Positions 52,383 to 61,124 of a stretch of 64,000 nt of DNA are shown piece after piece. Within the stretch, counting starts at the first letter, position 1; each line of letters opens with the position of its first letter. The notes below the pieces were generated by a model, which made no database searches, was not told the DNA's origin, and was given only the letters and a program-made list of their open reading frames with translations. The DNA is from Flavobacterium hercynium (GTDB lineage: Bacteria > Bacteroidota > Bacteroidia > Flavobacteriales > Flavobacteriaceae). The stretch lies in NCBI RefSeq assembly GCF_002217285.1, contig NZ_MUGW01000012.1, positions 1 to 64,000 of the forward strand, given 5' to 3'. The translations under genes were made by a program, and so were the position numbers.

Positions 52383-55300
52383 ATGAACGAAAACACTATA
52401 GAAGAATCACTAATAGAACAATTAGTAAATCAAGGCTATACTTATTTTTATGGTCCTGATGTAGCATCATATAGTAAAAAAACACAAAGAGAAAACTTTA
52501 CTTCGGCTATTTTAGAAAATCATTTTAAAGACAGTTTAAAAAAACTCAATCCTACTTTGCCAGAATCGGCACGAATACAAGCTTTTCAAAAAGTGATCAA
52601 TTTGGGCACACAAGATATTATGGAAAACAACGAGCGTTTTCATAATTATCTTGTCAATGGTGTGACAGTTGAATATACAAAAGACGAAAGTGCAATTGGT
52701 ATTGCTGTTACTTTATTAGATATTGAAAATGTTGAAAATAATAGTTTTTGGATCGTCAATCAATTAGTAGTTAAAGAAAACAATAACGAAAAACGTTTTG
52801 ATGTAGTAATTTATATTAATGGTTTACCGTTGGTCTTTATAGAATTAAAAAATGCGACTAATGAAAAAGCAACATTACTAAAAGCATTTCAACAAATACA
52901 AACTTATAAAAATACCGTTCCAAGCATTTTTTACTACAATGCACTTTGTATTATTTCTGATGGCATAGAAGCCAGAGCATCAAGTGTTTCTGCTCCTTTT
53001 TCGAGATATTTACCTTGGAAAGCACCTAAATATAATGATACCGAAGTTAAAACTGAGTTGCAAATTCTAGCAGAATGTATGTTAGATAGAAAAACTTTAG
53101 TTGAATTGATTCGTTATTGTACCGTTTTTGAGTCTGAAGAAAAGAAAGATCAGAAAACAGGATTAATTTTTCAAACAAAAATTAAGAAAGTTGCCGCTTA
53201 TCATCAATATTATGCTGTACAAAAAGCAGTGAAACAAACTATAAGGGCAACACACAACATAGATGGAGATAGAAAAGCTGGTGTGGTTTGGCACACACAA
53301 GGAAGCGGTAAATCATTAACGATGGTTTTTTATAGCGGACAAATCATTACGCATCCTTTAATGGAAAACCCGACCATTGTAATTTTAACCGACCGTAATG
53401 ATTTAGACGATCAATTATTTGGAACATTTGGTAACTGCGTTGGTTTGTTACGACAAAAACCAGTACAAGCCGAAAATAGAGAACACATCAAAGAATTATT
53501 AAAAGTTTCTGGTGGTGGTGTAATTTTTACTACTATTCAAAAATTTTCACCCGAAACAGGCAATGTTTACAATACTTTATCAGTAAGAACGAATATAGTT
53601 GTTGTTGCGGACGAAGCACATAGAAGTCAATACGGTTTTGCAGGTAGAGAAGTGGAAACAGAAGATGGTATGGAAACTCGCTATGGTAATGCAAAATACT
53701 TACGTGATGCTTTACCTAATGCTTCTTACATAGGATTTACAGGAACTCCAATAGAAAAAGAAGATAAATCAACTCCTGCTGTTTTTGGTGATTATATAGA
53801 TGTTTATGACATCAAACAAGCAGTAGATGATGGTGCAACGGTACCTATTAGTTATGAATCACGTTTAATAAAAATTAAATTAGACGATGCAACTACAGCC
53901 ACAATTGATGCAGAAATAAACGCTATTTCAGATGCTACCGAAGAGCAATTAGAAAAAGCTAAACAAAAAGTAGCAACTATTGATGCGGTTGTAGGACACC
54001 CTGACAGATTAAAAGACATTGCCAAAGATATAGTTACACACTTTGAAAAACGTCAAGAAGTCTTTGAAGGGAAAGCAATGATAGTTTGTATGACTAGAAC
54101 TATTTGTGCTAAACTATATGAAGAAATAATTGTTCTAAAACCCGAATGGCACAGTTCAGATATAGACAAAGGAAAAATAAAGGTTATTATGACAAGTGCT
54201 TCTGATGATATTATTTTATTACAGCCACATCATACAACAAAAAAACAACGCAAAAATCTAGCAACAAGGATGAAAGATTCTAATGATGAACTAAAATTGG
54301 TCATTGTAAGAGATATGTGGCTAACAGGATTTGATGCGCCAAGTTTGAATACTATGTACATTGATAAAAAAATGCAAGGGGCAAATTTGATGCAAGCAAT
54401 AGCAAGGGTAAATCGAGTCTACAAAGATAAACCAGGTGGTTTAATTGTTGATTATATTGGTATAGGTCAAGATTTAAGAAACGCAATGGCAATCTATTTG
54501 CAAAGTGGTGGTGAAGGAACACCAATATTTGATATAAAAGAAGCTATTGCAGGAATGAAAGAGAAGTTTGAAATTATAGAACAAATGTTTAGTGGCTATA
54601 ATTTTAAAGCCTATTTTATTTCTGAAACTGCTCAAAAATTACAAATATTGTTAGGAGCCCAAAATTTTATACTATCAACTGAGACTTTAAAGAATCGCTT
54701 TTTAAAAGAAGTTACTTTGTTATCAAGATTGTTTGCAATGTCTATTCCTAGTGCAGACGCTAATAGAATTAAAAATGGAGTAGCATTTTTTCAGGCAGTT
54801 AAATCAAGAATAAACAAGTTCAATAGTAATGGTGTAAAATCAGACTATGAAGTAGAAACTGCAATTAAACAAATTGTTGATGAAGCATTATCAAGTGATG
54901 GTGTAATTGATATTTTTGAAGCGGCAGGGATAAAAGCCCCATCAGTAGGTATTTTATCAGATGAGTTTTTGTTGGAAGTGAAAAATATGCGACAAAAAAA
55001 CCTTGCATTTGAATTACTTAAAAAATTATTAAGCGACGAAGTAAAAATTCGTAAAGCAAAAAATTTAGTACAAGGTAAAAAGTTCTCCGAAATGCTTGAA
55101 TCAGTTGTTAAACGTTACCATAACAATCAAATAGATTCCGCACAAGTATTACAGGAACTATCAGAAATCGCAAAAGAAATGCGATTAGAAGATAAAAAAT
55201 CGAAGGATTTAGGTTTAACACCCGAAGAATATGCTTTTTATAGTATTCTTAAAGATAATGATTCAACTTCTTTTTTAGATGATGATAAAATGAAAGATTT

Positions 55301-55499
55301 AATTCATACAATAGTTGATGTTATCAGAAAAAATGCAACAGTAGATTGGAGTAAACGTGATGATGTTAGAGCACAATTGCGCTTAACTGTAAAAAAAATA
55401 TTAATGCGGTATGGTTATCCACCAGATGTTGCTAAAATGGAAGCTGATAGAGTAATAGCTCAAAGCGAATCTCTGGCAGATATTTTTTCAAAACATTAA
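52383..55499 (+). CDS. hsdR: Type I restriction endonuclease subunit R
   Basis: A 1038-residue motor nuclease. The N-terminal nuclease fold has D140 (FDVVIY) and E154-x-K156 (FIELKN). The translocase has Walker A GSGKS (307-311) in WHTQGSGKS and DEAH (410-413), followed by FTGTPIEKED and the helicase motif IARVNRVYKDKPGG. A helical C-terminal domain (about 800-1038) binds the M/S complex. It cleaves unmodified DNA after ATP-driven translocation. All key motifs are intact, so the system is probably active. Confidence 0.95.
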   Translation: MNENTIEESLIEQLVNQGYTYFYGPDVASYSKKTQRENFTSAILENHFKDSLKKLNPTLPESARIQAFQKVINLGTQDIMENNERFHNYLVNGVTVEYTKDESAIGIAVTLLDIENVENNSFWIVNQLVVKENNNEKRFDVVIYINGLPLVFIELKNATNEKATLLKAFQQIQTYKNTVPSIFYYNALCIISDGIEARASSVSAPFSRYLPWKAPKYNDTEVKTELQILAECMLDRKTLVELIRYCTVFESEEKKDQKTGLIFQTKIKKVAAYHQYYAVQKAVKQTIRATHNIDGDRKAGVVWHTQGSGKSLTMVFYSGQIITHPLMENPTIVILTDRNDLDDQLFGTFGNCVGLLRQKPVQAENREHIKELLKVSGGGVIFTTIQKFSPETGNVYNTLSVRTNIVVVADEAHRSQYGFAGREVETEDGMETRYGNAKYLRDALPNASYIGFTGTPIEKEDKSTPAVFGDYIDVYDIKQAVDDGATVPISYESRLIKIKLDDATTATIDAEINAISDATEEQLEKAKQKVATIDAVVGHPDRLKDIAKDIVTHFEKRQEVFEGKAMIVCMTRTICAKLYEEIIVLKPEWHSSDIDKGKIKVIMTSASDDIILLQPHHTTKKQRKNLATRMKDSNDELKLVIVRDMWLTGFDAPSLNTMYIDKKMQGANLMQAIARVNRVYKDKPGGLIVDYIGIGQDLRNAMAIYLQSGGEGTPIFDIKEAIAGMKEKFEIIEQMFSGYNFKAYFISETAQKLQILLGAQNFILSTETLKNRFLKEVTLLSRLFAMSIPSADANRIKNGVAFFQAVKSRINKFNSNGVKSDYEVETAIKQIVDEALSSDGVIDIFEAAGIKAPSVGILSDEFLLEVKNMRQKNLAFELLKKLLSDEVKIRKAKNLVQGKKFSEMLESVVKRYHNNQIDSAQVLQELSEIAKEMRLEDKKSKDLGLTPEEYAFYSILKDNDSTSFLDDDKMKDLIHTIVDVIRKNATVDWSKRDDVRAQLRLTVKKILMRYGYPPDVAKMEADRVIAQSESLADIFSKH

Positions 55500-55526
55500 T
55501 TCTAAGCAATATGTTTTACGATAAAA

Positions 55527-55553
55527 AAGGCTCAACCAATTAAGTTGAGCCTT
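55527..55553. terminator. Bidirectional terminator after hsdR
   Basis: AAGGCTCAAC (55527-55536) and GTTGAGCCTT (55544-55553) form a perfect 10-bp stem with a 7-nt loop, preceded by an A run. It serves hsdR on the plus strand and the convergent XRE gene on the minus strand. Confidence 0.88.
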
Positions 55554-55581
55554 ACTTATGAATAAAAATTATCCTAGGAAT

Positions 55582-55986
55582 CTATTTTTTAATTAATTTC
55601 TCAAGCCTTGCCATCATTTCATCTTTCTCCTTCAGCATACGCTCGAATAAAGCAATTTTCTCTTCGTGAAGTTTTTTGATGTCCTCAATCGAATTGTTAT
55701 TAAAAACTTCAATTCTATTATTGAACATTGCATTATCAGAGAAATTACAAGAAATTAAATTTACAGCCTGCTCCTCATCAAAATTCTGAAACGCTTGAAC
55801 AGGAATTTTTAAAGCATCTGAGATTTGTTTTAGCAGGTTATCCTCAATTACATCTTTTTGCTCCAGCATCGAAATTTTCTTTTGATTCCATTCCTCTCCC
55901 AGATCAAAAGCCAATGTCTCTTGTTTGATGCCTAGCATTTCTCTAAAACGTTTTACGTTTCTTCCCTGATGTATTTTCTGTTCCAT
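55582..55986 (-). CDS. XRE-type helix-turn-helix regulator
   Basis: A 134-residue regulator starting MEQKIHQGRNVKRFREMLGIKQE; an upstream TTG (56031) would add 15 weak residues. The N-terminal HTH (about 8-65) has QETLAFDLGEEWNQKKISMLEQKDVI. The C-terminal part (about 90-134) is a coiled coil (KKLHEEKIALFERMLKEKDEMMARLE in pieces). It probably controls nearby genes of the island, but no operator was identified. Confidence 0.85.
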   Translation of the reverse strand: MEQKIHQGRNVKRFREMLGIKQETLAFDLGEEWNQKKISMLEQKDVIEDNLLKQISDALKIPVQAFQNFDEEQAVNLISCNFSDNAMFNNRIEVFNNNSIEDIKKLHEEKIALFERMLKEKDEMMARLEKLIKK

Positions 55987-56357
55987 AATGAGTGTCAATT
56001 TTTTGAAAGCGCAACGATAAAGCGGTTTCAATTAAAAAGTTTGAGGATCAAATATAAAAAAAGATCCTGTAAAAATTGGGTTTGTTAGCTATTATATGTG
56101 TAAATCTGTAGTGATTGTTTTGTTTACATAAATAAACTTCGACAATCGGTTTTAAAGCACTTAGAAGTCTGTTTAAAGGAGTAAAAACATATAGATTGCT
56201 TTCTGTGTAAACTATTCGATTTTGTTGCTTAATTCTCAATTTTCGAATTTTTGAAGTAGCTCCTTAAAGTATTACCAATCTTTGTCGAGTTTCTAAAGAA
56301 GACTTCTTATTCTTCGAAGTGACAAAAAAGGAGAGTAAGAACCCAAAAAAAGAAAAA

Positions 56358-56377
56358 CCCTCAATAAAAATTGAGGG
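56358..56377 (-). terminator. Hairpin, probable minus-strand terminator
   Basis: CCCTCAAT (56358-56365) pairs with ATTGAGGG (56370-56377) over an A4 loop. On the minus strand it is followed by a T-rich run (plus-strand A-rich 56345-56357). No minus-strand gene directly upstream was identified, so its client is unclear. Confidence 0.6.
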
Positions 56378-56607
56378 CTTCAAAGTGTTGCGGAGAAAGA
56401 GGCTCCGCAAGCCTTATTTTAATCCCAATGATATTGGGGCTTCACATCATCTCTAAGAACAGGGTTACCAATAGGGTAACTCAAAAAATCTTCGTATAAA
56501 TACACAACAAATGTGGTGAAAATTTCCGAGATGAACTGTTAAATTATGCTGAATTCATTCTAGTTTTTCTAATTCTTTAATCATCTTCATTTATGGCTCG
56601 AATATTT

Positions 56608-56639
56608 CAAATATCGCATATCGCAATATGCGATATTTG
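56608..56639. repeat. Perfect 14-bp inverted repeat with adjacent GATATCT units
   Basis: CAAATATCGCATAT (56608-56621) and ATATGCGATATTTG (56626-56639) are perfect complements around a CGCA loop, followed by a short run of GATATCT/GATATC units to about 56658. It lies about 350 bp upstream of the putative ADP-ribosyltransferase gene. It may be an operator cluster or a recombination site. Confidence 0.75.
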
Positions 56640-56985
56640 ATATCTGATATCTGATATTATATTTTATATGAACTGTTGTCTTAATAATTGGAAAGCAAAA
56701 CTTATGGTCGAACCTTTCTCGCCTGCGAAAGACAATTAAACTAAATGAGGAAAGCGACTTTTTTCTTACGGTAGTTCGCAAACTACTTTGCGTGTTTTTT
56801 TGTGTTGAAAAAAAATAAATCTCAATTTATCAAAAACCTCAATTGTAGTTTTCTTTTTTTATGTAGTATTGTATATTCTTATCATATATGAATTGCGCAT
56901 TTACATTTTTAAAGAGTTTAATATGCGTTATTAAGCAGTGAGTATCTACAAAGTTTTAAGCAAGCCATAAACAACAAAACCTAAA

Positions 56986-57675
56986 ATGAACGAATACGAA
57001 TATATTTTCAACGACCAATCTCTAGAAATCTTTCCTGAAAGCATTGTTAACGACCCATACATCGTTTTTCACGGGACATCACATTACTATTCGGAGCATA
57101 TCGAGCAAATTGGTTTTCAAAGAAACTACTCACCATTTGATGAAAACGCTGTAGTGAATCTAGTAGAATTATTAGAAAGTGAAAATTTCATAAACTATGA
57201 TGTGGATAATATGGCAAGTTCTTTAAGACATTACTTAAATAACAATATGCGTTTAAGTTTTACGAGTCTTAGCGGTAATGCAATTAATTACGCAACAGGT
57301 ATAAGCAAAGGTGGTCAGATAATTGGAAAAATTCGAAGAGCTCAGCAAGTTGTGAACAATGCTCTTGCAGAAAATCCCGAATTAGATAATAACATTAATG
57401 AACTGATAAGAAATTTATTTATACTTTGCTCTGATATTGGTAATGCTTTAGGGGTAATTTATGCAATTAGACTTCCAGCTGATTTAAATGGAATAATTGA
57501 TGAGAATTATGTCATTCATTCTTATAATTCAATTCCGGCAATTTCAATTGAGGGAAGAGTTATTTTACCAAATGGAATCGAAGAAGTGGATAGAGAAACT
57601 GTAAGTAATCGAAATAAGCAAAAAATAATAGATGGAATAGGTAAAATTCTCTACCGTAAAAATGAGGAAGAATAG
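56986..57675 (+). CDS. Putative ADP-ribosyltransferase-fold protein
   Basis: A 229-residue protein without signal peptide. The segment YIVFHGTSHYYSEHIEQIGF, read in pieces, resembles the first strand and helix of PARP/DarT-type ADP-ribosyltransferases, where the His of HGTS (H29) holds NAD. A second family-like segment is LSFTSLSGNAINYATG (S91-F-T-S, Y102). A third acidic catalytic residue is not certain. Assignment is by motif shape only. It is followed, 156 bp on, by a HEPN-like gene; such pairs are common in conflict systems. Confidence 0.55.
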   Translation: MNEYEYIFNDQSLEIFPESIVNDPYIVFHGTSHYYSEHIEQIGFQRNYSPFDENAVVNLVELLESENFINYDVDNMASSLRHYLNNNMRLSFTSLSGNAINYATGISKGGQIIGKIRRAQQVVNNALAENPELDNNINELIRNLFILCSDIGNALGVIYAIRLPADLNGIIDENYVIHSYNSIPAISIEGRVILPNGIEEVDRETVSNRNKQKIIDGIGKILYRKNEEE

Positions 57676-57830
57676 CTTGGTATGCTTATCATTGCTATAA
57701 TTGATTTGCACCAAAGACTTAATAGAAATTGCATTTCTGTATTCATGATAATTCGGCAAAAGCGAAACCAAGGCCTAATTTCTTCCGGACACCATTTATA
57801 AACACAACGTTGATAACAATCAAAGAAGCT

Positions 57831-58526
57831 ATGGAGAAAAAATTCGTATTTCCAAATGCAGGTATTCATATTGTTTCATGGAAAATCGGTGAAGCAGATT
57901 ATTTTTTAGAAGAGCTTAAAAACACTCATGCACATGATGATAAATTCAATTATATTTTTAGTGCATATGTTTCCTCGTTAAGAAGTATAACTTTTACATT
58001 ACAGTACGTAATGACAAAATATCCTAATTTTGACGATTGGTATAAAATAAGGCAGGAAAGATTACGCAGCAGTAAGTTAGCTAAAGCTTTCGTTGAATTT
58101 AGAAACCATGCACAAAAAACAGGTATAATTCCAATTGCTCCTGAAAATAGTATCTATGAAGGAATATTCTATGATTCAACACAATTTTTTGTTCCAACTA
58201 ATAGTCAAATTAAGGAAGTTCCAAATGGAAGCGTTGTGGAACTTTCTGAAAAATGTTTAGTGGAAGTGCTTAATGTTGTTGCTGAATGTTATAAAGATTT
58301 TGATATTTACATAGATCCACGGGTTTTATTTACTGAACGTGGAATCGATAGTTTGAATTGGACAGTTGAAGATGTTGAAGAATATGTCGGTATTCCCAGA
58401 GGATATACAAATGCTGACTTTAATGACGCCACATTATCAAACAGGCAAATTAGACTTAATTTACTTAGAAATCATGGAGGAGATGAAACCCTTCAGCAAT
58501 TTTTAGATAAATATTTAGCACAATAA
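57831..58526 (+). CDS. HEPN-like helical protein (Cthe_2314-type)
   Basis: A 231-residue protein from the ATG at 57831; the longer frame from 57729 lacks support. The region about 30-110 is helical: FNYIFSAYVSSLRSITFTLQYVM in pieces, DDWYKIRQERLRSSKLAKAFVEF, and then R91-N92-H93. This resembles HEPN domains of the Cthe_2314 type, in which an R-N-x4-H/K motif forms an RNase site. Here the RN is followed closely by His and Lys. The function is probably RNA cleavage or an associated antitoxin/partner role beside the ART-like gene. Confidence in the fold is moderate. Confidence 0.5.
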   Translation: MEKKFVFPNAGIHIVSWKIGEADYFLEELKNTHAHDDKFNYIFSAYVSSLRSITFTLQYVMTKYPNFDDWYKIRQERLRSSKLAKAFVEFRNHAQKTGIIPIAPENSIYEGIFYDSTQFFVPTNSQIKEVPNGSVVELSEKCLVEVLNVVAECYKDFDIYIDPRVLFTERGIDSLNWTVEDVEEYVGIPRGYTNADFNDATLSNRQIRLNLLRNHGGDETLQQFLDKYLAQ

Positions 58527-58569
58527 TGCAATGAATATTGATAACAGAGGTCTTTAGTTTGAGAATCTA

Positions 58570-58854
58570 TTATTGTTTTGATGGTAATGGTATAATTTTG
58601 TCTAAACCAGACTCTAGTAATAGTTCTTCCATCATAATTTCATATATATCTACTCCTTCTTTCTCACATATCTCGAAGCATTCATTCATTAATTCATTTC
58701 TTACTTCAGCATCTTCTTTAGTGTAAGATGGCGTGTTTGTTGTGAAGTTAATATAATCATTAAAATCATCATCGGGATGAAAACTTAATCCTTCAGCTGT
58801 CAATTGTTTTGCAAATTGCTTAACATCTTCTATTGTCAGGATTTTAGTTATCAT
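58570..58854 (-). CDS. Hypothetical acidic small protein
   Basis: A 94-residue acidic protein (MITKILTIEDVKQFAKQLTAEG, with ECFEICEKEGVDIYEIMMEELLLE). Predominantly helical with a possible amphipathic C-terminal helix. No family is recognised. It is transcribed toward the HEPN-like gene, 43 bp from its stop. An antitoxin role is possible from its size and charge, but nothing in the sequence proves it. Confidence 0.5.
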   Translation of the reverse strand: MITKILTIEDVKQFAKQLTAEGLSFHPDDDFNDYINFTTNTPSYTKEDAEVRNELMNECFEICEKEGVDIYEIMMEELLLESGLDKIIPLPSKQ

Positions 58855-58986
58855 AATATTTGTTTTAAGTTAATCGAAATTTTAATAAAGTAAAAGCAGT
58901 AAAAAATGTAGAAACTCTTGCAGTAATACAAATCTAACAAATTAATCAATTGAATCATAAATTATATAATTTATATTTAGAATAGA

Positions 58987-59382
58987 TCATTTTCGATTAC
59001 CATTGTGTTTTTTGTTTTTTGCCTTATGGATCTTAAATTTTGCATTTAAAAATTCTCTAATAATTTCTTTTGCTGCTTTCAAAAAATAATTATTATAATT
59101 TGCTATTTCAATTCCAACGGAAGCTTCTTTTATTACGTCCGTTGATAACCTAAATTCTATGTGCTGAATAGTTATCAAATTCAAATCCCCAATTATAAAT
59201 TGCGCAAATCCTAATCCTTTTTTATAATATTCATCATCAGTCAAAACGGTTTTACTATTCGCTTTTATTTTTGCTTTAATGTTTGTTTTTAACTGTTCAT
59301 AAAAATACTCTGGATTAGAGTATTTGTTATTTATTATTTGATGAATAATTAAAGCTAACTCTCTTTTTGTATATGTTTTCAT
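58987..59382 (-). CDS. Hypothetical basic protein
   Basis: A 131-residue protein starting MKTYTKRELALIIHQIINNKYSN; a longer frame to 59418 adds 12 residues. It is Lys-rich with a basic tail (KFKIHKAKNKKHNGNRK), suggesting nucleic-acid contact. Sequences such as GLGFAQFIIGDLNLITIQHIEFRL indicate a compact alpha/beta domain. No family is recognised. It sits alone among other small island genes. Confidence 0.55.
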   Translation of the reverse strand: MKTYTKRELALIIHQIINNKYSNPEYFYEQLKTNIKAKIKANSKTVLTDDEYYKKGLGFAQFIIGDLNLITIQHIEFRLSTDVIKEASVGIEIANYNNYFLKAAKEIIREFLNAKFKIHKAKNKKHNGNRK

Positions 59383-59515
59383 AAATATATTTTTAACTGT
59401 TTTGTGAAGTATTAACATCTACACTTATATCTTTTTGTGTTATGTCTATAATTTAATTATTATAAATGTACCGCTAATTAGCAAAAGAAGCGGGTAATAG
59501 TTTTTGGCATAAACT

Positions 59516-60526
59516 TTATTTTAAAAGTCTTTTTTCTTTTTTAAAAATATTAAATTTTTTGTTGAAGTCGTCTCTAAATATATTGATATCGAAGAATAAC
59601 CTTTCATTATCATTTTGTGCGGAAAATTTTAATGTCTCTTTCAATATAGTATTATTTCCTTCAATTCGCATTTTATAAAGTGAAGGTGATATTGCCCAAG
59701 TTTCACATTGAAAGAACATTAAATTAGTAATTTTACTTTCCAACGTTTCTTCATTATCGCTGAAAAAGCTTTCTACATATTTGCTTACTAAATTCTCTTC
59801 TGATTTTTTGTAACCCATCATTAAAATTGATTTATCTTTATAAGGAAATAGATTTATAAAAATGTCAACCACTTCTTCTTTTTGCTTTCCGTTTATATAA
59901 TGATAAAAGTTTAATTCCTGACTAGTTTCATAGTTATAAAATGAAGATAAACAAATTTCTTTTTTTTCAATTTCTCGAACCCTAAAGACAAATGATTCTG
60001 TATTGTTATTTATGTCATTCCATATTAACATTTCAGTTCGTGCTATGTCCATTATTCCCAAATTCTCTTCAAATGACATTTCTCTAAGCATTGAACAGTT
60101 ATAAAGATTTGAGTGATTGGATTCAAGACAAGAATATACATCGACATTAACTAATTTTCTGAACTTTTCATTATAAATCGTTCTCAGTGTAAATAGTAAA
60201 CAGTTTTTATAATTACCAAAATCAATTTCGTTAGTTTCAATAGTAGTAAATAATTTAGTATCATGCTCTAAACAGAAACAATTAAAGGAAAAAGCCTCAT
60301 TTAAACCGATTGCTTTTATTGAAACACTTGGGTTACTAAATTGATTAATAAAAGGCTGCATAACATGTCGGCCTTCAGCTATTGTCGACAGAATTCCATT
60401 TTTTTGAAGTATATGTGAGTTTATAGATTTTTCAGTACAATTTGGATGAAAGCAAATTTTGATTTTTTTGACAGCTTTCATTTTACAATCTTGAAAAGCT
60501 TTAGCGGATTGCGTTTTAATATTCAT
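59516..60526 (-). CDS. Hypothetical Cys/His-rich protein (HNH-like metal site)
   Basis: A 336-residue protein with a likely zinc site near the N terminus: C25-x4-C30 (CFHPNC), then SINSHILQKNG with H38, and C83-x-C85-x2-H88 (FCLEHD). The Cys/His spacing and SHILQK segment are reminiscent of treble-clef or HNH-type folds. The remaining 240 residues are mixed alpha/beta, with no named domain. The family pattern (CxxxxC...SHxxQKxxxL) looks conserved. The function is unknown; the location in a defence island makes a DNA-related role plausible. Confidence 0.5.
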   Translation of the reverse strand: MNIKTQSAKAFQDCKMKAVKKIKICFHPNCTEKSINSHILQKNGILSTIAEGRHVMQPFINQFSNPSVSIKAIGLNEAFSFNCFCLEHDTKLFTTIETNEIDFGNYKNCLLFTLRTIYNEKFRKLVNVDVYSCLESNHSNLYNCSMLREMSFEENLGIMDIARTEMLIWNDINNNTESFVFRVREIEKKEICLSSFYNYETSQELNFYHYINGKQKEEVVDIFINLFPYKDKSILMMGYKKSEENLVSKYVESFFSDNEETLESKITNLMFFQCETWAISPSLYKMRIEGNNTILKETLKFSAQNDNERLFFDINIFRDDFNKKFNIFKKEKRLLK

Positions 60527-61124
60527 ATATGGGGAATATTTTATAGTTAAATACTTTTCAATCGAATGTTTAATAATTTCAACATCTTTAAAAAATAACC
60601 CAAAAGATAGTTAATTTTATTTGAGATTGTATTTATTAGAATTAATTAAAGTAATTGATACTTATTATTTCGTAAGATCTATAAATTTGGCTAATACCTC
60701 TAAGGTGTCTCCAATTTTAAGTGCTTGCTGATAAACCGGATAGCTGAGATTATTAATAAATATAACCAGATTAGACCACATTGGTCAAACTATATGCTTA
60801 CTCCTAATCAAATGTACTTACAAAGAAGTATTAAAATGAAAACTTATAAAACAAAAGACAGAAGTAACTCGGAAGTTACTTCTGTCTAAAAAATGTATTT
60901 TTACTATTATTAATCCTGTATCGTTATTTTAGGACTAGTCAGAGTGATGCAACATCTTCTTTTGTATTAGACAAGTCCTAATATTTCTTTAAGGGAGACT
61001 TTGTCAAATCCTGCAGGAGCTGTTTCATTTTCTTTAGCAATAATGATTTTATTTATTATTTGCTCAACGCAAAGGTTTTAAAGCAAATGCAAAGGTTTCA
61101 GGTGTTATAAAAAGACAGTAAAAT
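60527..61124. other. Intergenic region with a minus-strand terminator-like hairpin
   Basis: No gene seen in this 598-bp stretch. The perfect 14-bp hairpin AGACAGAAGTAACT (60856-60869) and AGTTACTTCTGTCT (60874-60887) with a 4-nt loop lies 240 bp beyond the stop of the caspase-like gene. On the minus strand it is followed by TTTTGTTTTAT, so it may end that transcript. Confidence 0.6.

Larger units (their letters stand above)
55987..56985. other. Nearly 1-kb non-coding region inside the defence island
   Basis: No gene is supported. Items present are a hairpin at 56358-56377, a GC-bearing GCGGAG/CTCCGC element near 56390-56410, a perfect 14-bp palindrome at 56608-56639 followed by repeated GATATCT units, and short T-rich leader sequence before the next ATG at 56986. 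Small open frames at 56048-56239 and 56587-56781 on the minus strand lack family support and look like chance. Confidence 0.5.

Noticed and set aside
56385..56412. tRNA-Ser 3'-end-like sequence (GCGGAGAAAGAGG) as an integration site
   Set aside because: It resembles the reverse complement of a tRNA-Ser end only over a few bases; no cloverleaf or integrase gene was found.
56637..56660. GATATCT repeats as a CRISPR or satellite array
   Set aside because: The units are only about 7 bp, there are no spacers of constant size and no cas genes are nearby.
57729..57830. Longer N terminus of the HEPN-like protein
   Set aside because: The extra 34 residues show no conserved pattern and a good ATG lies at 57831.
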